Part shown: one piece after another, positions 60,018 through 64,000 of the stretch
How positions within the stretch are numbered: position 1 is the first letter of the stretch
How the letters are laid out: each line of letters begins with the position of its first letter
Translations under genes and position numbers: made by a program
The notes under the pieces: model-generated
Told to the model about the DNA's origin: nothing
Database searches by the model: none
Seen by the model: the letters and a program-made list of their open reading frames with translations, nothing else
From: Cardiocondyla obscurior
Taxonomy: Eukaryota > Arthropoda > Insecta > Hymenoptera > Formicidae
DNA length: 64,000 bases
Direction of reading: 5' to 3'
Assembly: GCF_019399895.1 (NCBI RefSeq)
Contig: NC_091879.1
Location: 4,295,001-4,359,000, forward strand

Positions 60018-60916
60018 GCGTGAATAACGAAAGCGTTGCCTCTATTCGAAATATATTTTAATGAATAGTTTTTAATTATTTTTTTTTAGCTATATCTAGG
60101 AAGACTCGAGGAAACATTTTACTACGATTAATGTACTTTCGTAATATAATACCGTAATATAATACCGTTTGCGTCTAATAAAAAAAAAAAAAAATTGTTA
60201 CCGAGTAATCTAACCACGCAACGTGTACGCAATGAATGCGTGCGAGGTGCGTAGCGTAACTCAAAGATGGCGATGAGGAAAGGTTTGTGAAGAAAGCTTA
60301 AACGTATATTTTCTACAGCTCGCGAGGGTCTTCGCTCTTCTTTCGACACCTAATTAACGACTGGTAATTAAATTAATTCGATGGGTGGAATGAGTCGGAA
60401 TGTGCGCGTTTCCGCCCATCGAAAAGATTCGTGTGAACGGGGTTTGAGGCGGAAGGAGGGGGAGCAATGCCAGCGCCGCCCCGGGACAGCGCGGCAAGAA
60501 TCGGCACTGGCGTCTCCTCTCTTCTCCCGACTCCCGACGGCCGCGAATCGATATTCCGCTCAAATATTGACTCCGCGATTGTGTGTGCCGCGGTGTGCCG
60601 TCGCGGGAGCGCGAGTGAGCGAGTCGAGCTGAGCGAGCGAGCGCGCGCGCGCGCGACAGAGTCCGTTCCGTCCCGTGTGTGGTAGTTCCGTGCAGTCGGT
60701 CGGCGATGCTCCTTTAAAAAGCGGATCGTACTTGGAGCGTGAGAGCCGCGCGCGAGTGAGAGACGTTTAACGCCGCCGAGGGAGAGGAGAGTTGGGCCGC
60801 CCGAGGCGTGTACGGAGTCACGGTAGTACGGTGCCTCGTAAGCCACGCCGCGCGCGGTCAGACAGCACGATCCCGTGACGACGACGTCGACGAGGACGAG
60901 GAGGAGCGGAGGAATC
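60018..60916 (+). promoter_or_regulatory. CpG island and 5' UTR of the right-edge gene
   Basis: After the NUDT19-like poly-A signal (60177-60182), bases 60400-60916 turn strongly CpG-rich, with GCGCGC runs at 60641-60654. This is a typical promoter plus long 5' UTR for the signal-peptide exon at 60917. Long frames on both strands here are GC artefacts. Confidence 0.55.
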
Positions 60917-61040
60917 ATGCTGCCGCAGGCGACGACGGGTGCGCTGCTCTGCGGGCTGCTGGCTCTGTGCGTCGGGCTCACCCACGCGAGCATCGCCGCG
61001 GCCTTCGAGTCGACACCATCGAGCTCCTTCGATCATGGAG
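60917..61040 (+). CDS. First coding exon of a secreted or membrane protein (right-edge partial)
   Basis: ATG followed by a clear signal peptide: polar start MLPQATTG, a hydrophobic core ALLCGLLALCVGL, and a small-residue cleavage region THASIAAA, then FESTPSSSFDHG. The exon ends with GTGAAC as donor, phase 1. No downstream exon is visible within 3 kb, so the first intron is long, as is common in developmental receptors and adhesion proteins. The sequence is too short to name the family. Confidence 0.55.
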
Positions 61041-64000
61041 GTGAACTTCTCGGTTCTTTTTACTGTTTCTCCCTTTCTCCCTCCGTCTGTTCGGTTTCCG
61101 CCGCCGCGCCGCCGTCGTGTCCTACATTCGCTCTACCTGGCCTCCACCGCGAGGCGCATCCGGCATCGCGTTTTACGCGCGCGTGTCTACGTGAACCTCG
61201 GCGGGCCCGCAAACGCCGTTGGGAACGACGATGAGTGGCGTCGCGCAGCGGCCACCCGCAGGTGCGACGGACGATCGCGGCACCTGCGAGGTGCCGCCAC
61301 GACGAACCCATTGACCGTGTGCGTGCCTTGCCTTGCCTGCCTGCCTGCGCCTCCGTATCTCGTTGTGTTACACGGTACGACGAGTTGAACGTTGCACTGC
61401 GCCCACCCGGTCGATATGCCGCCGCCGCCGCCGCCACCGCCGCCGCCGCGTGAAACGGCTGAGGAAAGAAAGGCGGCTGTTAACCCTTCGCCGTCGAGCG
61501 ATTTCTCTCTTACCTCTCCGAGCACGCCAGGGTTCCCGGTTAGTGAGGAAACGCGGGGGAGGATCGGGATCCCCACCGACCACCCTTCGCGCGCCGACCG
61601 CGCTTTCGATTGTTGACGTTCCCCACAACGGGTTCTCCTCGCGTGACGTAACAAAAAGCCGTCGGGAAAGTTCCGCGCGAGACGAGGGGGGAACCTTTCG
61701 CCGTCCGTAGGCTCGGGATTGAATCTCGCCTCGACCCCTAATTCCCCTCGATTCTTCCGTGATATTTCGCCGTCGCCTTCGTTACCGCGACGCCGAGAGA
61801 GATATCTCGGGGATTTTTGCCGCGCGGCGCGCTAACACGCCCAAAATTCGCGACGGGAATAATCGCGTTATGCAAATCCCGGCGGAATCTCGTTCGCGCG
61901 CGATAGAATTGCCGGAATACGTTCCGTCGCACGAGGCCGCCGAAAGGTAGACGCGGCGAGACGCGTCTCTCTTTCGACCGCGGCTACGCGTTTGCATCCG
62001 ACGGTCGGCCGCGGGCGGGAGCCTTCCTCTCGGTTTTTTTTCCTTTTTTTTTTACGCGCACCCAGATCTGAACTTGACGTAAACAAAAATACGAACGGCG
62101 ATAAAAAGCGCGACGACAAATGGAATTGACGCTAACACCCGGGCGACGAATAACAATCGATACGTTCTTCTATGCTGCAGTACGCGATAAAGCGGACTCT
62201 TCTTCTTTTTTTTTTTTGCTCTTTTTTTTCTTTTTTCTTTTTTGCGCTCTAACATTTTTACGTTTAACGTCCGCGTTATTTTGCCTCACGCCTCGCCTTA
62301 TTTTTTTTCCTCCGCCGACGTGTCCTGTTTAATAACCGTGCCGCGTCGATGTTTCGGAAACCCCACGGAACTTGATCCGCTTAATTAAATGCACTTTTCG
62401 CGCGAGGGGCTCGCACCCCTCCGGCGATCGACGGGACTCGATTACGATCGTTCACCGAATGACGGTATTAGTCATGCCTGCGGGAATAACAAACTAGGTG
62501 TGAATCACGTTCGAGAGAGCCCCAGAGTAAAATTAGACCGATTTCGAGAAGAAGAGTGACGAGTGTGAAGTGATGTAAATTTAATATTCCCGTCGCATCT
62601 CCCGAAAGAGGGTACAAAAAAAAAAAATAAAATAAAAACAAGGAGGCGGGAGGGATCGCGTTACGTGCCGGGTTTAAAAATATTTCGGCGCATCCCGCGT
62701 GGCGGATCGTTAATTATCCCTAATCACCCCGAGTCGCTAAGATTAGAAGGGCCGCCCCTCCGGCGCTGGCCGGCGACGACCAGCTTTCCACGATCAAACA
62801 ATATTCGAGACCGTGACTTTCTTTGCGGTCCACGCCGATAATCGCGGGTCCCACATCGCTGGCGTATCGCGATAATTGAATGCATTCTGGCGTCGGCGGC
62901 TCCCGATGCTTCACCCCGATAACACGCCGCGCACGTCAAAGTATATTTCGCACACGAGCAGTTAATTAACGATCGTCCGGGCCCGCAATTATCGGCCCGC
63001 CGAAATTAGATGTCCCGCCGATTGCGCGGACGTATATGTGTATTCCAACGAGAGATGATCGAGCTTTTGTCACCGCCGCGAGAGACGCGGTGTTAATTAA
63101 GCGGTATCATCCGCAGCGCGAGTTTTCCCATTCAACGGGACGATATCTGTTCCACTGCGGCGCGGTCGGCCACCTCGAACGAGAGAAAAAGAGGAAAAAA
63201 AAAAAAAAATTAAAAAAATATCTCGCCGCGAATATCGAGAATTTTTATTGTTTAAACAGCCTTCCTCTTCGCGCAAACATTTGCTTACTTGTACGAGCGG
63301 CGGATACGAATGCGGAGAAACCGCCGGGACACTCCGCGTCCTTGGCCAACACACTTTTTCGTACGTCGGTCCAGCTCAAACCTATCGCGAGCGTCATTAG
63401 TAAAGTGGCGATACAATTGTAGGATTTCGTGATGTATGTATGAGCGAGCATGGTTTTTACACGGGACAAAGCGATACTAGCTTTGACGCAGCCGACGCTT
63501 AACGATAATTGCGAGATAATCGAAAAGCGTATTATGCATACATTTCGTAATTGACTTCCATTCGGCGATCGGGAGATACTGCTTATAAATAATTATTCAG
63601 CTTAAAATGCACACGTGAAATTATATAATTATGGAAATATGGAAATCTGACGTTAAATGAATCGTCCGGCTCGGCACCAGAGGCCTTTCGGTTGAATTAA
63701 ATTCTCACCCTGAATATTTTGATACAATTGTAATGTTTTAGGTATCACACATTTTTTTGATAACGCATCGTTTACGCCGCGCGTGTAGCTTCACCTCTGC
63801 AGATTTTCATTCTGAAAAATAATAAAATCAAAGACAAACGAAACCCGGTTGTCGAAAGAAGTGTTATCGATCGCTTTTAAGTATGTGTTTGCTTGATTTT
63901 AACCCGCTCGAGCTCGGAAAAACTGTCGGGGGCGGTTCTTTCAAATCTCTGCAGAGAAAAAAAACGAAATCTTTTTTAGTACGAACCGTTCGCAGAGTTT
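61041..64000 (+). other. First intron of the right-edge gene (partial)
   Basis: CpG-rich up to about 62500, with a (CCG)n tract near 61416-61450, then mixed composition with poly-A at 62616 and 63195. The many frames on both strands show no domain or consistent codon use. No gene is supported. Confidence 0.5.

Noticed and set aside
60373..60993. 206-codon minus-strand frame
   Set aside because: Lies across the CpG island with few stops by composition; overlaps the signal-peptide exon on the plus strand; Arg/Ser/Ala-rich without domains.
61187..61654. 155-codon minus-strand frame with a Gly run
   Set aside because: The glycine run comes from the (CCG)n tract; no other support.

Overview
The window reads as nuclear DNA of an insect, most probably a hymenopteran and perhaps an ant (inference; the species cannot be fixed). 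The base is AT-rich, with CpG-rich promoter islands, many short spliceosomal introns (60-400 bases), poly-A/T tracts, AATAAA signals, and animal protein families. There is no CRISPR, no operon and no intact transposon. Genes were assembled by hand from reading frames plus GT-AG boundaries, with exon phases checked by arithmetic.

Layout. 0-1.1 kb: first coding exon of V-ATPase subunit C (minus, runs off the left edge). 3.3-8.1 kb: two tandem, very divergent nicotinic receptor subunits (plus), the first with the vicinal-cysteine alpha signature, the second without. 9.0-10.3 kb: NEURL2-like protein with NHR and SOCS box (minus), with a large AT hairpin in its first intron. 11.2-11.8 kb: a broken fatty acyl-CoA reductase relic next to a 46-base inverted repeat. 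13.5-18.0 kb: TOM22 (minus) and CCT5 (plus), divergent from a shared promoter. 19.6-33.9 kb: myosin V (minus), 14 coding exons and 1843 residues, with a 9-codon first coding exon separated by a 6.7 kb intron.

35.3-43.2 kb: a DCST2-like DC-STAMP protein (plus), 19 exons. After its C-terminal zinc-finger-like domain it carries an extra region of about 940 residues rich in Lys, Glu and Ser. 44.2-49.2 kb: an unrecognised gene for a charged, cysteine-rich protein with repeated C-x2-C...C-x-C modules. 49.8-54.5 kb: cysteine dioxygenase. 55.2-56.2 kb: a possible spliced minus-strand transcript and diverged duplicated segments. 56.8-57.3 kb: SDHAF3. 58.4-60.0 kb: NUDT19-like Nudix hydrolase. 60.9 kb: a signal-peptide first exon of a gene that leaves the window on the right.

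How they relate. Most neighbours are ordinary housekeeping genes with no shared pathway. The parts worth attention are the divergent receptor pair and the DCST2/cysteine-rich pair. DCST proteins act in sperm-egg interaction in animals, so a male-germline role for this stretch is a reasonable but untested inference.
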